A DNA stretch of 64,000 nucleotides from Clostridium thermosuccinogenes (GTDB taxonomy: Bacteria; Bacillota; Clostridia; Acetivibrionales; DSM-5807): NCBI RefSeq assembly GCF_002896855.1, contig NZ_CP021850.1, forward strand, positions 4,489,665-4,553,664, given 5' to 3'. Below, in pieces: positions 17,301 to 25,126 of this stretch. The translations under genes were made by a program, and so were the position numbers. The notes beneath the pieces were generated by a model. That model was not told the DNA's origin, searched no databases, and saw only the letters and a program-made list of their open reading frames with translations. The stretch's first letter is position 1; each line of letters opens with the position of its first letter.

Positions 17301-18932
17301 CTATTTGTATACTTCCAGGTCCGTCTGGCTGTCCTTGTCATCTATCAGGTGCTTGTACTTTTCGGGCAGCAAATCCTTATCATCCGTTTCCCTTATGGCA
17401 AGCATGGTCATATATTCCACCTGCTGGGTGCTGGGCCGGCATTTTTCTATTGCCATGTCCAATATGTCCGAGGTGATGACTGTGCCCTCCTTGTCATCCT
17501 CGTTTGCCAGCTCATAGGCTTTTCTGACCACCGTCTCAATCTCCGCACCGGTATAATTTTCTGTCTTTTCAGCAAAGGGCATGAAATCTTCAATGTCTGT
17601 TTCAAACCCGTATTTTCGTATGATTATTTTAAATATTTCCGCCCTCTCCGGCGCTTCGGGAAGCAGTATAGGTATCTTTTTATCAAACCTTCCTGCTCTT
17701 TTGAGCGCAGGATCTAAGAGGTCCGGCCTGTTGGTAGCAGCAATGAAAATTACTTTTCCCCTATTATTTGTATTACTGGTAAACTGCAAAAATTCGCTGA
17801 AAATATTTCTTCCAACTCCGCTGTCGCCGCTGTCTCCCCTTCTGAATGTTGTATCTATTTCGTCCACAAACACTATCACCGGCTGCTGGGACTGAGCCCC
17901 CAGAAGACACTTCTTAAAATTTTTCTCGCTTTCGCCCACATACTGTCCCAATATTCTGGACATGTCAATTTTTACACAGTTGAAACCGCTGGATTTAGCC
18001 AGGGCATTAACCAGCAATGTTTTACCTGTACCGGAAGGCCCACATAGCAGTATTCCCATGGGAACCCTTCTTAAATCGCCCTTTTTGATAGGATTCACAA
18101 TGTTCTTCATCAGGTAGTTTTTAGCCTTGTCCATTCCGCCTATATCATCAAAGCTGATTTCCGGATATATGAATTCCAATACATCCCCATATTCTTTTTG
18201 CAGCACCGAATGTTTCTTTTCCTTTATGAATTCAAAGCTTATCGGCACATCTTCAGCCTCAGCCCGCAATTTTATATCTTTGATCGATTTCTTGCTAAGG
18301 CCGGACGACAGCTTCGCAAACTCATCTATTGTTATATCCGATTTTACGTCGCTACCCTGCAACAGGTATTCTATATACTGCCTGCGCTCCTCCTCCCCGG
18401 GCAGACCCACCAGGATCGGCTCCACTCTGTAGGAGGATTTCAACACCTCCCGGCTCACATCCGCCAAATTGTCGGCAAGCATGAATATCGTGCTGCCTAC
18501 GGATGAAATTCTGGGATTTACAGACCATTCGCAGGCCCAAATTAATGCGGACCTTTCCTCCAGGGACATGCTTCCCACATCCACCGAAGGCAGTATTTTT
18601 TCCGTATGGTTTATAAATAAGGCCATCTTCGTGCCTTTCAAAGCGATATCGATATACGGGAAAATCCTTGACGGAAGAGCGTGGAGAAGGTTAACCGCTT
18701 CGTTGGACGTTATTTTATGAAATTCCCTTTCCATGCCTCCATCGAGGAATGTAAGTCCCCGAGAGATATCGTAGAAGGCCACTATTGCAAAGTTCCTCTG
18801 CTTTATAAACTCCTCATACAGAAATCTGTCTATATAACGGTAATTATCCACTACATCCCGCACATTGAAATACAGCAAAAATTCATGGGAAATCCCGGAT
18901 TTGTACTTGCTCAAAAATTCATCGTACCACAT
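17301..18932 (-). CDS. Two-module AAA+ ATPase (Cdc48/Vps4-like), PspA partner
   Basis: The 543-residue protein is built from two AAA modules. The N-terminal one (to about residue 240) looks degenerate: it lacks a Walker A but keeps an LVGLPGEEERRQYIEYLL lid-like segment. The C-terminal one is intact, with Walker A GPSGTGKT (298-305), Walker B VDEID (356-360) and the second region of homology ATNRPDLLDPALKRAGRFD (399-417), as in Cdc48, Vps4 and FtsH. Such ATPases unfold or disassemble protein polymers. It is the first gene of the operon with pspA. The ATG has no ribosome site of its own, but a short leader ORF with a perfect site overlaps it by 14 bp, so translation is probably coupled. Closest recalled context is the PspA-associated Cdc48-like ATPases described in surveys of psp systems. 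Confidence 0.85.
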   Translation of the reverse strand: MWYDEFLSKYKSGISHEFLLYFNVRDVVDNYRYIDRFLYEEFIKQRNFAIVAFYDISRGLTFLDGGMEREFHKITSNEAVNLLHALPSRIFPYIDIALKGTKMALFINHTEKILPSVDVGSMSLEERSALIWACEWSVNPRISSVGSTIFMLADNLADVSREVLKSSYRVEPILVGLPGEEERRQYIEYLLQGSDVKSDITIDEFAKLSSGLSKKSIKDIKLRAEAEDVPISFEFIKEKKHSVLQKEYGDVLEFIYPEISFDDIGGMDKAKNYLMKNIVNPIKKGDLRRVPMGILLCGPSGTGKTLLVNALAKSSGFNCVKIDMSRILGQYVGESEKNFKKCLLGAQSQQPVIVFVDEIDTTFRRGDSGDSGVGRNIFSEFLQFTSNTNNRGKVIFIAATNRPDLLDPALKRAGRFDKKIPILLPEAPERAEIFKIIIRKYGFETDIEDFMPFAEKTENYTGAEIETVVRKAYELANEDDKEGTVITSDILDMAIEKCRPSTQQVEYMTMLAIRETDDKDLLPEKYKHLIDDKDSQTDLEVYK

Positions 18933-18975
18933 ATGTCAATAATGCCAGGCAGCAAGGTTTTAACTGCTTTGGCAT
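18919..18975 (-). CDS. 18-residue leader ORF overlapping the AAA+ ATPase start
   Basis: An ATG at 18973-18975 lies 4 bp after GGAGG, a far better site than any before the ATPase gene. It encodes MPKQLKPCCLALLTYVVR and stops at TGA 18919-18921, inside the ATPase coding sequence. Ribosomes ending there could re-initiate at the ATPase ATG (18930-18932). It might be a translational coupler or a regulatory leader peptide, or the site may belong to a start I mis-chose. Confidence 0.5.
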   Translation of the reverse strand: MPKQLKPCCLALLTYVVR

Positions 18976-19140
18976 CTCACCTCCATGTTAGTGTAAAATA
19001 TGCACGAAGCATAAGGCCTAAATTTTTCGATAAATCCCGAATTTGTAACCCGTATTTTGATACAAGCTGTTACTCTTTTAATTATACGTAAATTTATCAA
19101 AAAAGTTTAGTTATAAAAAAACTATTTTTTGCACCCTAGA

Positions 19141-19186
19141 TACCTTTAATATAGAGTATAGTACTACACTCCACGTTAAAGGTCAA
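19141..19186 (-). promoter_or_regulatory. Sigma-A-type promoter within nested palindromes, AAA+/pspA operon
   Basis: On the minus strand TTGACC (19181-19186) and TACTAT (19158-19163) are spaced exactly 17 bp. An 18-bp near-palindrome GAGTGTAGTACTATACTC covers the -10. An outer inverted repeat, ACCTTTAA (19142-19149) and TTAAAGGT (19176-19183), touches the -35. The layout suggests a repressor or MerR-like operator. The regulator is not identified. Confidence 0.65.
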
Positions 19187-19239
19187 TAGTATTTTCCAAT
19201 AAATATTTTGCTGTCAAACTGTCAAAACTAAAAAAGATT

Positions 19240-19290
19240 CCGGTGCAACAACGGTTCAGGTAGCGAAAGGCAAATAATGCCTGAAGCCGG
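19240..19290 (+). promoter_or_regulatory. Structured leader upstream of copZ-like gene
   Basis: Outer CCGG segments (19240-19243 and 19287-19290) flank arms TTCAGG (19255-19260) and CCTGAA (19280-19285), with an alternative inner GGCA/TGCC. It ends about 40 bp before the copZ start. It does not match a riboswitch consensus I can recall. Confidence 0.35.
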
Positions 19291-19330
19291 ATATCAAAAT
19301 TATCTACAATAATTAGTTTAAGGAGGATTT

Positions 19331-19540
19331 ATGGAAACTACGTCTTTTAATGTTCCGTCAATCTCATGCAGTGCCTGTGCGGAAAAAATACAGGAAGGCC
19401 TTAAAGAAATGAAAGGCGTTGGCAATGTCTCGGTAGATCTAAAAACAAAAATGGTAAATGTTGACTACAACCCTGCTGACGTAAAGCCGCAGGATATTAT
19501 AGGAAAAGTTTCATCCCTTGGATATGAGGTGTCCCAGTGA
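19331..19540 (+). CDS. Heavy-metal-associated (HMA) domain protein, CopZ-like
   Basis: This 69-residue ferredoxin-fold metal chaperone consists of one HMA domain. The metal-binding loop is SISCSACAEKI (CxxC), a variant of the usual GMTCxHC with Ser-Ala between the cysteines. The end GKVSSLGYEVSQ is typical of the family. It probably shuttles Cu(I) or another soft metal. AAGGAGG lies about 6 bp before the ATG. No copper ATPase or CsoR/CopY gene is beside it, which is unusual for copZ. The hairpin leader upstream may regulate it. Confidence 0.88.
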   Translation: METTSFNVPSISCSACAEKIQEGLKEMKGVGNVSVDLKTKMVNVDYNPADVKPQDIIGKVSSLGYEVSQ

Positions 19541-19908
19541 GCACCTTTAAAGGATAAAAGGGTAGGGAAAGCTTGCGATTTATACCTGTGCCACAGACAA
19601 GCAGGCGCTTTTTGCTTTCTTCAACTTGATCAGGATGTCTCCTGCTTCCAACTTGGTCAGGACCTCCCCTCTTCTAACCAGCAGGGGCTGATCTGATAAA
19701 ATCATAGCAGCGGTAATATTAGGAGGGAGATTGCACGACCAAACTTGAATCTCTGTAGATGCAGATGCAGATTTGCAGACCAGAATTAACCTGAATTTGA
19801 ATCGGAGATTTGACAAGTATCGGAGTATAATATATCTTTTGATATTTATACTCCGATGACAACTCACTTTCTTCCACAGGCTATCTTTCAACACCAGCGA
19901 AATCCCTG
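19541..19908. other. Intergenic region, possible decayed sequence
   Basis: 368 bp between the convergent copZ-like and gntR genes. A 12-bp-arm hairpin, ATCGGAGTATAA (19819-19830) with its complement ending near 19857, has no U tail. The minus strand has open frames that resemble coding sequence only in short pieces; I cannot support a gene. Confidence 0.35.
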
Positions 19909-20589
19909 TTATAAATTGTTTTTATGGATGGAATTGAGAATCGCCTGCTCCTGATTTTCAATGTGCTTTCTGGCAAGCATACCTGCCCTTTCGGGATCTC
20001 TTGCCTCTATCGCTTCCAGTATTTCGCAATGTTCTGCCACCAATCCCTTGTGAGCACTCAGGTCCTTCATGTAAATAACTCTGAACCTATGCACCTGCTC
20101 CCGGAGATTGTTAGTTATCTGCAAAAGCTTTTCATTGCGCGAACAACGGTAAATAAGCTCATGGAACTCCACATCCTTTTTTATGGAGTTTTGTAAATTT
20201 TCTTTTTCTACATAGTTGGTAAATTGATTGTTTACATGCTTCAAATCCTTGAGCTCGTCGTTGGTAATCCTCTCCGCAGCCAGTGAAGTTGCAAGACTGT
20301 CAAGAGATGCTCTTATCTCGAGAACATCAATTATGTCCTTCATGGAAAGGTCAGCAACCTGCACTCCCCGACGTGGAACCATGGTTACAAAACCCTCCAG
20401 CTCCAGCTTTCTGATAGCTTCTCTTACAGGTGTCCGGCTTACGCCCATCTTCTCGGCCAGCTGGACTTCCATCAATCTTTCTCCGGGCTTTAACTCGCCC
20501 ATTATTATAGCCTCTCTTAAAGTATCGAAAATAACTTCCCGCAATGGCTTATAGTCGTTCAAGTTGACTTTAGAAAGCTTACTTGCCAT
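19909..20589 (-). CDS. GntR-family transcriptional regulator (FadR subfamily)
   Basis: The 226-residue protein has an N-terminal winged helix (GERLMEVQLAEKMGVSRTPVREAIRKLELEGFV), the standard GntR motif. A helical FCD ligand domain follows, with the metal/ligand residues in 'DVEFHELIYRCSRN' and 'EHCEILEAIEARD'. FadR-type regulators bind small organic acids or fatty acyl compounds. It lies 77 bp downstream of ispE on the same strand, a pairing seen in other Clostridia, so it is probably co-transcribed. The effector and target genes cannot be inferred. Confidence 0.92.
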   Translation of the reverse strand: MASKLSKVNLNDYKPLREVIFDTLREAIIMGELKPGERLMEVQLAEKMGVSRTPVREAIRKLELEGFVTMVPRRGVQVADLSMKDIIDVLEIRASLDSLATSLAAERITNDELKDLKHVNNQFTNYVEKENLQNSIKKDVEFHELIYRCSRNEKLLQITNNLREQVHRFRVIYMKDLSAHKGLVAEHCEILEAIEARDPERAGMLARKHIENQEQAILNSIHKNNL

Positions 20590-20666
20590 ACCTTTATCTC
20601 ACCCTAACCTTCAACATTATAGTTTAATACATGGAAAAGTGCCCGAATACTGTTTGTCCAAATTCT

Positions 20667-21524
20667 TCATGGAGATACCGTAGTAGTAATATACCTGTCC
20701 CATCTGTTGCTCTCCATGGCTTCATATGCTCTCATCGCAGCCGCTTTATCAGAAAAAATTCCAAAAACTGTAGGTCCGCTGCCACTCATCATGCTTCCTA
20801 AAGCACCCAGTTCCACCAGCTTTTGTTTTATCTCGCCAATTACTTCGTATTTTCCAGAAGTAACTGTTTCAAGAACATTTTTCATGTTTTGAGCAAGCTT
20901 TTTAATGTTACCGTTCGCAATACTATTAATTATTATATTTGTGTTGGGCCTGCTTGTCAATTTTTTAACATTAAGGTTTTCATAAACCCAGGCTGTGGAA
21001 ACTCCTATTTTAGGTTTAATCAAAACTATATTCGTAACCGGCAGAGGATCAAGCTGTGTCAAAATTTCACCAATGCCTTCGGCCAGCATAGTGCCGCCCC
21101 TGATGCAAAAAGGCACATCGGCGCCGATGGTTTTTCCGATATCCATTAGCTCCTTTTCAGTCAAATCCAGTTTAAATAGACTGTTCATACCCTTCAATAC
21201 CGCTGCCGCATCAGAACTTCCTCCTGCCAGACCGGCTGCAACAGGTATGTTTTTATCTATCCTTATTTTTACACCCTTTTTTATTCCAAACCGTTCAATT
21301 AGCTGCTCAGCAGCCTTGTAAGCAATATTTCCTTTGTCGTTAGGAACCCAGGGAGCACTGCATTCAATCTCTATTCCTTTTTCAATCACTTCTATAAAAA
21401 TCCTGTCATGAAGCTCGATGGTCTGCATTACCATCTTAACATCATGATAGCCGTCCGGTCTCCTGCCAAGTACATCAAGAGACAGGTTGATCTTTGCTCT
21501 TGCCTTTAGTTCCGTTGAATCCAT
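20667..21524 (-). CDS. ispE: 4-diphosphocytidyl-2-C-methyl-D-erythritol kinase
   Basis: The 285-residue GHMP kinase phosphorylates CDP-methylerythritol in the non-mevalonate isoprenoid pathway. The N terminus KARAKINLSLDVLGRRPDGYHD and the glycine-rich ATP loop PVAAGLAGGSSDAAAVL are diagnostic. The C-terminal motif MSGSGPTVFGIF is also present. Two consecutive ATG codons occur; GAGG is 6 bp before the second (21524), so I use that one. It keeps the ancestral neighbourhood with veg and yabG, as in Bacillus. Confidence 0.96.
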   Translation of the reverse strand: MDSTELKARAKINLSLDVLGRRPDGYHDVKMVMQTIELHDRIFIEVIEKGIEIECSAPWVPNDKGNIAYKAAEQLIERFGIKKGVKIRIDKNIPVAAGLAGGSSDAAAVLKGMNSLFKLDLTEKELMDIGKTIGADVPFCIRGGTMLAEGIGEILTQLDPLPVTNIVLIKPKIGVSTAWVYENLNVKKLTSRPNTNIIINSIANGNIKKLAQNMKNVLETVTSGKYEVIGEIKQKLVELGALGSMMSGSGPTVFGIFSDKAAAMRAYEAMESNRWDRYITTTVSP

Positions 21525-21615
21525 CATCCACCTCGGATTTTACCAGTTGGTGCCGTAATAATTTGTTTACTTTACGGTTGAAAATATTATATACAAAATA
21601 CACGTCTATTTCAAC

Positions 21616-21651
21616 AAAAAGTGCTTGAAATTTAAATTTCAAGCACTTTTT
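21616..21651. terminator. Bidirectional terminator
   Basis: A perfect 36-bp palindrome with 18-bp arms, AAAAAGTGCTTGAAATTT and its complement, carries T runs on both strands. It lies 40 bp after the SPOCS/LysM gene stop and upstream of ispE. Confidence 0.9.
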
Positions 21652-21691
21652 TATAAGGCTGATGCAATTTTTAATACATAACGCTTTCCGT

Positions 21692-23260
21692 TTATTTTGC
21701 TTTTTTAGGAATTAATATCTGAAGTCCGGGCGTATTCAGGTCCTGATCGGTGATATTGTTTATGCGCTGGATATAATCCACAGTTGTGTAATATTTCTTA
21801 GCTATTTTCCACAATGTATCCCCGGGTTTTGAATAATATACCACAATGCTCGGCTGCTGCTCAAGCCTTTTGCCATCCAGGGGAAGATCCGTAACTCTAA
21901 CGGTAAGAGGGAAAACAACCTGTCTTACTACTTTTACGTCCACTCCTATAATCAGCCTTACTTCCACTTCTGTTGCCGAAACCATGCTATAGCTGCAGTG
22001 TTCTATATCCAAATTAACATCGCATTTCATATCCGGCTCTATACCCTTTATATCTACTGTCTGCCTGAACGGAATCTCCTGTTCCTGGCAGAAAACCGGT
22101 CTTTCTCCATCATTGGACAAGTAAAGCACATTATTGTTCACAACGCCTTCAATTATCAATTTATCGCCGGATATCTCATATTCAGACAGCACAGGCCTGC
22201 ACAATACATTGAATACCTCAGCTATTTCCGGACTTTCATCGCTTATGGTTATTGTATCCTTCAAAACAACCTGTGTTTTGCTTCGGGTTACAACGTCTTC
22301 AGTCTTAAAGGGTTCCTTTTCGATATTCAGCCTTACGCTGGGACTGTAAGCATCGGAAACCATTTCTATGTTGCGTTTCTCATACGCTGATGCATACAGG
22401 TTTATGACTGCTTCGGCATTTAGAACTCTGAGCTCTCCATCATCATCCTCCACCGGATCAAGCTGAATATTCGCAATGCGGTAATCTACCTCACAATCGG
22501 CATTATCAGTAATGCTTGCCAGTTCTATGTACTCCATGAAAGGCAAGCTGAACTCCATGGTCTGGATGCTGCCCTCCTCATCATCTGCTGTGTACAAGGC
22601 GGAAATATTCAGCTCTCCTTTGGCAACTGCCCTATTGTCGTCTATTTTATACTCTTTGCTTACTATTTTGGCATCCGTTCTCAAAAGCTCTCTTATGGAG
22701 GGCTTTCCTGCCGGAACTTCCAAAGTTTCCTTTATCGTGCAGTCAACTGTGTTATCTCCCAGATAGCAGTTGACGGAAGCACTGTCACGCAAAATCTGCA
22801 CATCCTCAACCGCCTCAATATTGCTGACAGCACTTTGTTCAGTCTCTTCCATGACTTTTCCGCTGATCTTCATAATGGTTCTGACATTGATTTTCCTTTC
22901 ATTCTGCATATTGAATTCAATATGCTCTATATCGCACTTTGCTCTGCATTTTGCTTCCGGTACGGCGTTTTCCACGTCCAGTGCATAGGTAAAACTGGAT
23001 GAGGTGTTTATTCCTTTTACTTCCCTGCTTTCTCCGTCCGGAACATATAGTATTTTATACTGGATTGTCCCATTGACAATAATTTTATCCTGTGCAGCTT
23101 CTGCGCTGTTAACATATGCATCTCCATCTAAAAGCAGTATCCGTGAAATATCCGGCTTAACATCGGGCACAATTATATCATTCTCTATAACTGTCTGCGC
23201 TGAGTCTTCGCCAATCACATGATTAATCATGACAGTTTCCCTTGTGAGTTCGAGAGACAT
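21692..23260 (-). CDS. SPOCS (DUF3794) protein with C-terminal LysM domain
   Basis: The 522-residue protein starts at MSLELTRETVMINHVIGED, placed by GAGGAGG 10 bp upstream; an open frame extends 39 codons further without support. It has repeated DUF3794/SPOCS domains (for example DIIVPDVKPDISRILLLDG and ELLRTDAKIVSKEYKID). A LysM peptidoglycan-binding domain is at the end (YSKPGDTLWKIAKKYYTTVDYIQRIN). Such proteins are coat- or cortex-associated spore proteins in Clostridia. No signal peptide is visible, consistent with synthesis in the mother cell. A palindromic terminator follows. Confidence 0.9.
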   Translation of the reverse strand: MSLELTRETVMINHVIGEDSAQTVIENDIIVPDVKPDISRILLLDGDAYVNSAEAAQDKIIVNGTIQYKILYVPDGESREVKGINTSSSFTYALDVENAVPEAKCRAKCDIEHIEFNMQNERKINVRTIMKISGKVMEETEQSAVSNIEAVEDVQILRDSASVNCYLGDNTVDCTIKETLEVPAGKPSIRELLRTDAKIVSKEYKIDDNRAVAKGELNISALYTADDEEGSIQTMEFSLPFMEYIELASITDNADCEVDYRIANIQLDPVEDDDGELRVLNAEAVINLYASAYEKRNIEMVSDAYSPSVRLNIEKEPFKTEDVVTRSKTQVVLKDTITISDESPEIAEVFNVLCRPVLSEYEISGDKLIIEGVVNNNVLYLSNDGERPVFCQEQEIPFRQTVDIKGIEPDMKCDVNLDIEHCSYSMVSATEVEVRLIIGVDVKVVRQVVFPLTVRVTDLPLDGKRLEQQPSIVVYYSKPGDTLWKIAKKYYTTVDYIQRINNITDQDLNTPGLQILIPKKAK

Positions 23261-23743
23261 GGTCCTATCCTCCTCTTGCTTATCGAATAGATTTGAGCAT
23301 CTATGTAATATATATTGACAAGACTCATAAAATATGCCTCTCGGCGAAATATTGATGAGACAGATATGGCAAAACATAACCAGTAAAATTTCTATATGAA
23401 TATCGACAAAAAGTTGGCATTAAAATGAACGAATGCTAAGGATATCATATTTTAAAAATTCCTTGCCAAAAAAATAAGAGATCCCATCGCTTTCAGTATA
23501 TGATTCAAGAGCGTCGGAATATGAATTTTAAGGAAAAGTCTTAAAGAAGAGAGTTTGAATTCCTTTTCTTTAAGAGATGCTACTAGAGGGTCGGTGAATT
23601 TTACCTTCCGGGAGTTATATTCTATACACTACCGAATTGTAATTTCTGTATAAAGCTGTATATAACATGAGCATAATAATGGCAAAAATAAAGAGAGTCG
23701 AAACAAAATCCCGGCTCCCTTAGTTTTCTATTGTCCCAACACT
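23261..23743. other. Intergenic region upstream of SPOCS/LysM gene
   Basis: 483 bp without a supported gene, between veg (minus strand, ending at 23744) and the SPOCS/LysM start. It probably holds a mother-cell sporulation promoter; I see no repeat or RNA gene. Confidence 0.35.
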
Positions 23744-24010
23744 CTAGCTAACCTGTATTTTTCTATTATCTTTGCAAACTACTACTTCAACTGCTTTTGT
23801 GAGTATATCTGTATAGCTGTACGAAACCCTTCTGGTTGTTTCATACTCATTCTCAAACTTTACGATGAAGATGCTCGGATAGGAATTTTCAATAATACCT
23901 TCTCTAATAACTGCCTTTTTTCTACCTTTATTGGCTTTCAGTTGAACTTTTTCTCCGATACAGGTTTCTATATCCTTCTTTATCTGAAACAAGTCACACT
24001 TTTCTATCAT
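23744..24010 (-). CDS. veg: Veg protein
   Basis: The 88-residue product contains QIKKDIETCIGEKVQLKANKGRKK and YSYTDILTKAVEV, the hallmark segments of the Veg family. Veg is abundant in vegetative cells and affects biofilm formation in Bacillus. It keeps its usual neighbours (yabG upstream, ispE downstream). Its promoter is a perfect consensus (see 24039-24067), as in Bacillus, where the veg promoter is a standard strong promoter. A GAGGTGATT site precedes the ATG. Confidence 0.94.
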   Translation of the reverse strand: MIEKCDLFQIKKDIETCIGEKVQLKANKGRKKAVIREGIIENSYPSIFIVKFENEYETTRRVSYSYTDILTKAVEVVVCKDNRKIQVS

Positions 24011-24038
24011 TAAATCACCTCATCTTCTGTTTGTCAAT

Positions 24039-24067
24039 ATTATAACACAAAGTTCTTCTTTTGTCAA
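24039..24067 (-). promoter_or_regulatory. Consensus sigma-A promoter of veg
   Basis: TTGACA (24062-24067), 17 bp, TATAAT (24039-24044) on the minus strand. Both hexamers and the spacing are ideal, about 30 bp upstream of the veg ATG. Confidence 0.93.
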
Positions 24068-24128
24068 AAAAAATATATATTATAGCAGGAACAATTTATT
24101 TATGTCAAGTATTTATTTAAAAAAAACA

Positions 24129-25001
24129 TTAAGATTGCGGCTCTGTAGGGTATCCTTTCCGTGATTTTCCCCGTGTTTGTAAACCTCCTATGCCCTCCGC
24201 ACCGGTTATCGTATTGCCCACAACTTCCATTGGGTCCAGAACAGAATTGACATTGGAAAAAGCTATTTTCTGACAAACAAACACAGGGTCCAGAGCATGG
24301 ATCAGTACTCTGTTGGGAGAACTCGCAAAATTGGCGCCCGCATTGATGATTTCCTTGTACATGGACTGGCATGCGCCTGCAAAAATTATCAGGTTATCCA
24401 TGTTGCTGTCGAATTTCCTAGCCTGTTTCACTGCTTCAATGTAATACTTGGAATTCCAGTAGCCGTTTACATCCGTCGGTTTGCCTTCACTTTTTATAAA
24501 GCCGTCATGGCCTGTCAATACAAGTATATCCGGTCTGTGCTCCTTAAGGAGGTCGTACACAGCTGAGGGTTGGTCCTTTTCCGGGACATGCTTTCCTACT
24601 GTCTCTATTCCAAACTCTTTGTACTGCTTGAGACAGGTATCAAGATAATCTTCATCGCCATCTATATGGAGTACTTTGCCCGATTTTGAATACATGCGGG
24701 AATCATCATTAGGAGTACCTCTGTATAAAGCTTTTTTTGGGTATCTTCTAAAGCTGCGCGCACTTATTTCCCTGCACTTTCTGGTTACGGCATAATTCTC
24801 TTTCACAGTGTATTCTCTTACCTTCTGGTCAGGCACTTGTATAAGGTCGGATTCAGGTGCATCGGCTTCTATCCTGTACATTATACCCTTAAGTATGACG
24901 GTTTTTTCTTCGCCGGTATTTAAGATATCCACCACTTTAAAGTAGATATCCTCTCCATAAGATTTTCTGGCAACAATATCTCCTATTTTGATTTCTCCCA
25001 T
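24129..25001 (-). CDS. yabG: Sporulation-specific protease YabG
   Basis: The 290-residue protein starts MGEIKIGDIVARKSYGEDIYFKV, the usual YabG opening. The peptidase region contains LHIDGDEDYLDTCLKQYKE, DILVLTGHDGF and LIIFAGACQSMYKEIINAGANFASSP. The His and Cys of the last two segments fit a cysteine protease. YabG trims spore coat proteins and, in Clostridioides, germination proteins. ATG at 25001 has AAGGGTG upstream; a TTG seven codons earlier is open but lacks a site. It is upstream of veg, as in Bacillus. Confidence 0.94.
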   Translation of the reverse strand: MGEIKIGDIVARKSYGEDIYFKVVDILNTGEEKTVILKGIMYRIEADAPESDLIQVPDQKVREYTVKENYAVTRKCREISARSFRRYPKKALYRGTPNDDSRMYSKSGKVLHIDGDEDYLDTCLKQYKEFGIETVGKHVPEKDQPSAVYDLLKEHRPDILVLTGHDGFIKSEGKPTDVNGYWNSKYYIEAVKQARKFDSNMDNLIIFAGACQSMYKEIINAGANFASSPNRVLIHALDPVFVCQKIAFSNVNSVLDPMEVVGNTITGAEGIGGLQTRGKSRKGYPTEPQS

Positions 25002-25126
25002 CAAATCACCCTTACTCTTCAAAGTTCATTACATAATATGCAAAAATTCGGGTGCTGGTGATTGGGATGCAGTTTATTATACATAAAATCTAAAGCTATT
25101 TTATTAAACGACGCTACCACGCCACA

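Noticed and set aside
19240-19290. Known riboswitch class (c-di-GMP, THF, glnA, fluoride) before copZ
   Set aside because: Short motifs look similar, but none of the conserved cores fits as I recall them.
19580-19894. 104-codon minus-strand frame after gntR
   Set aside because: No start site. A piece resembles a lipoyl-like or sugar-PTS fragment only if a frameshift is allowed, which is too weak to call a pseudogene.
24011-24128. RNA gene between veg and yabG
   Set aside because: The region is fully explained by the veg promoter and leader; no stable fold is visible.
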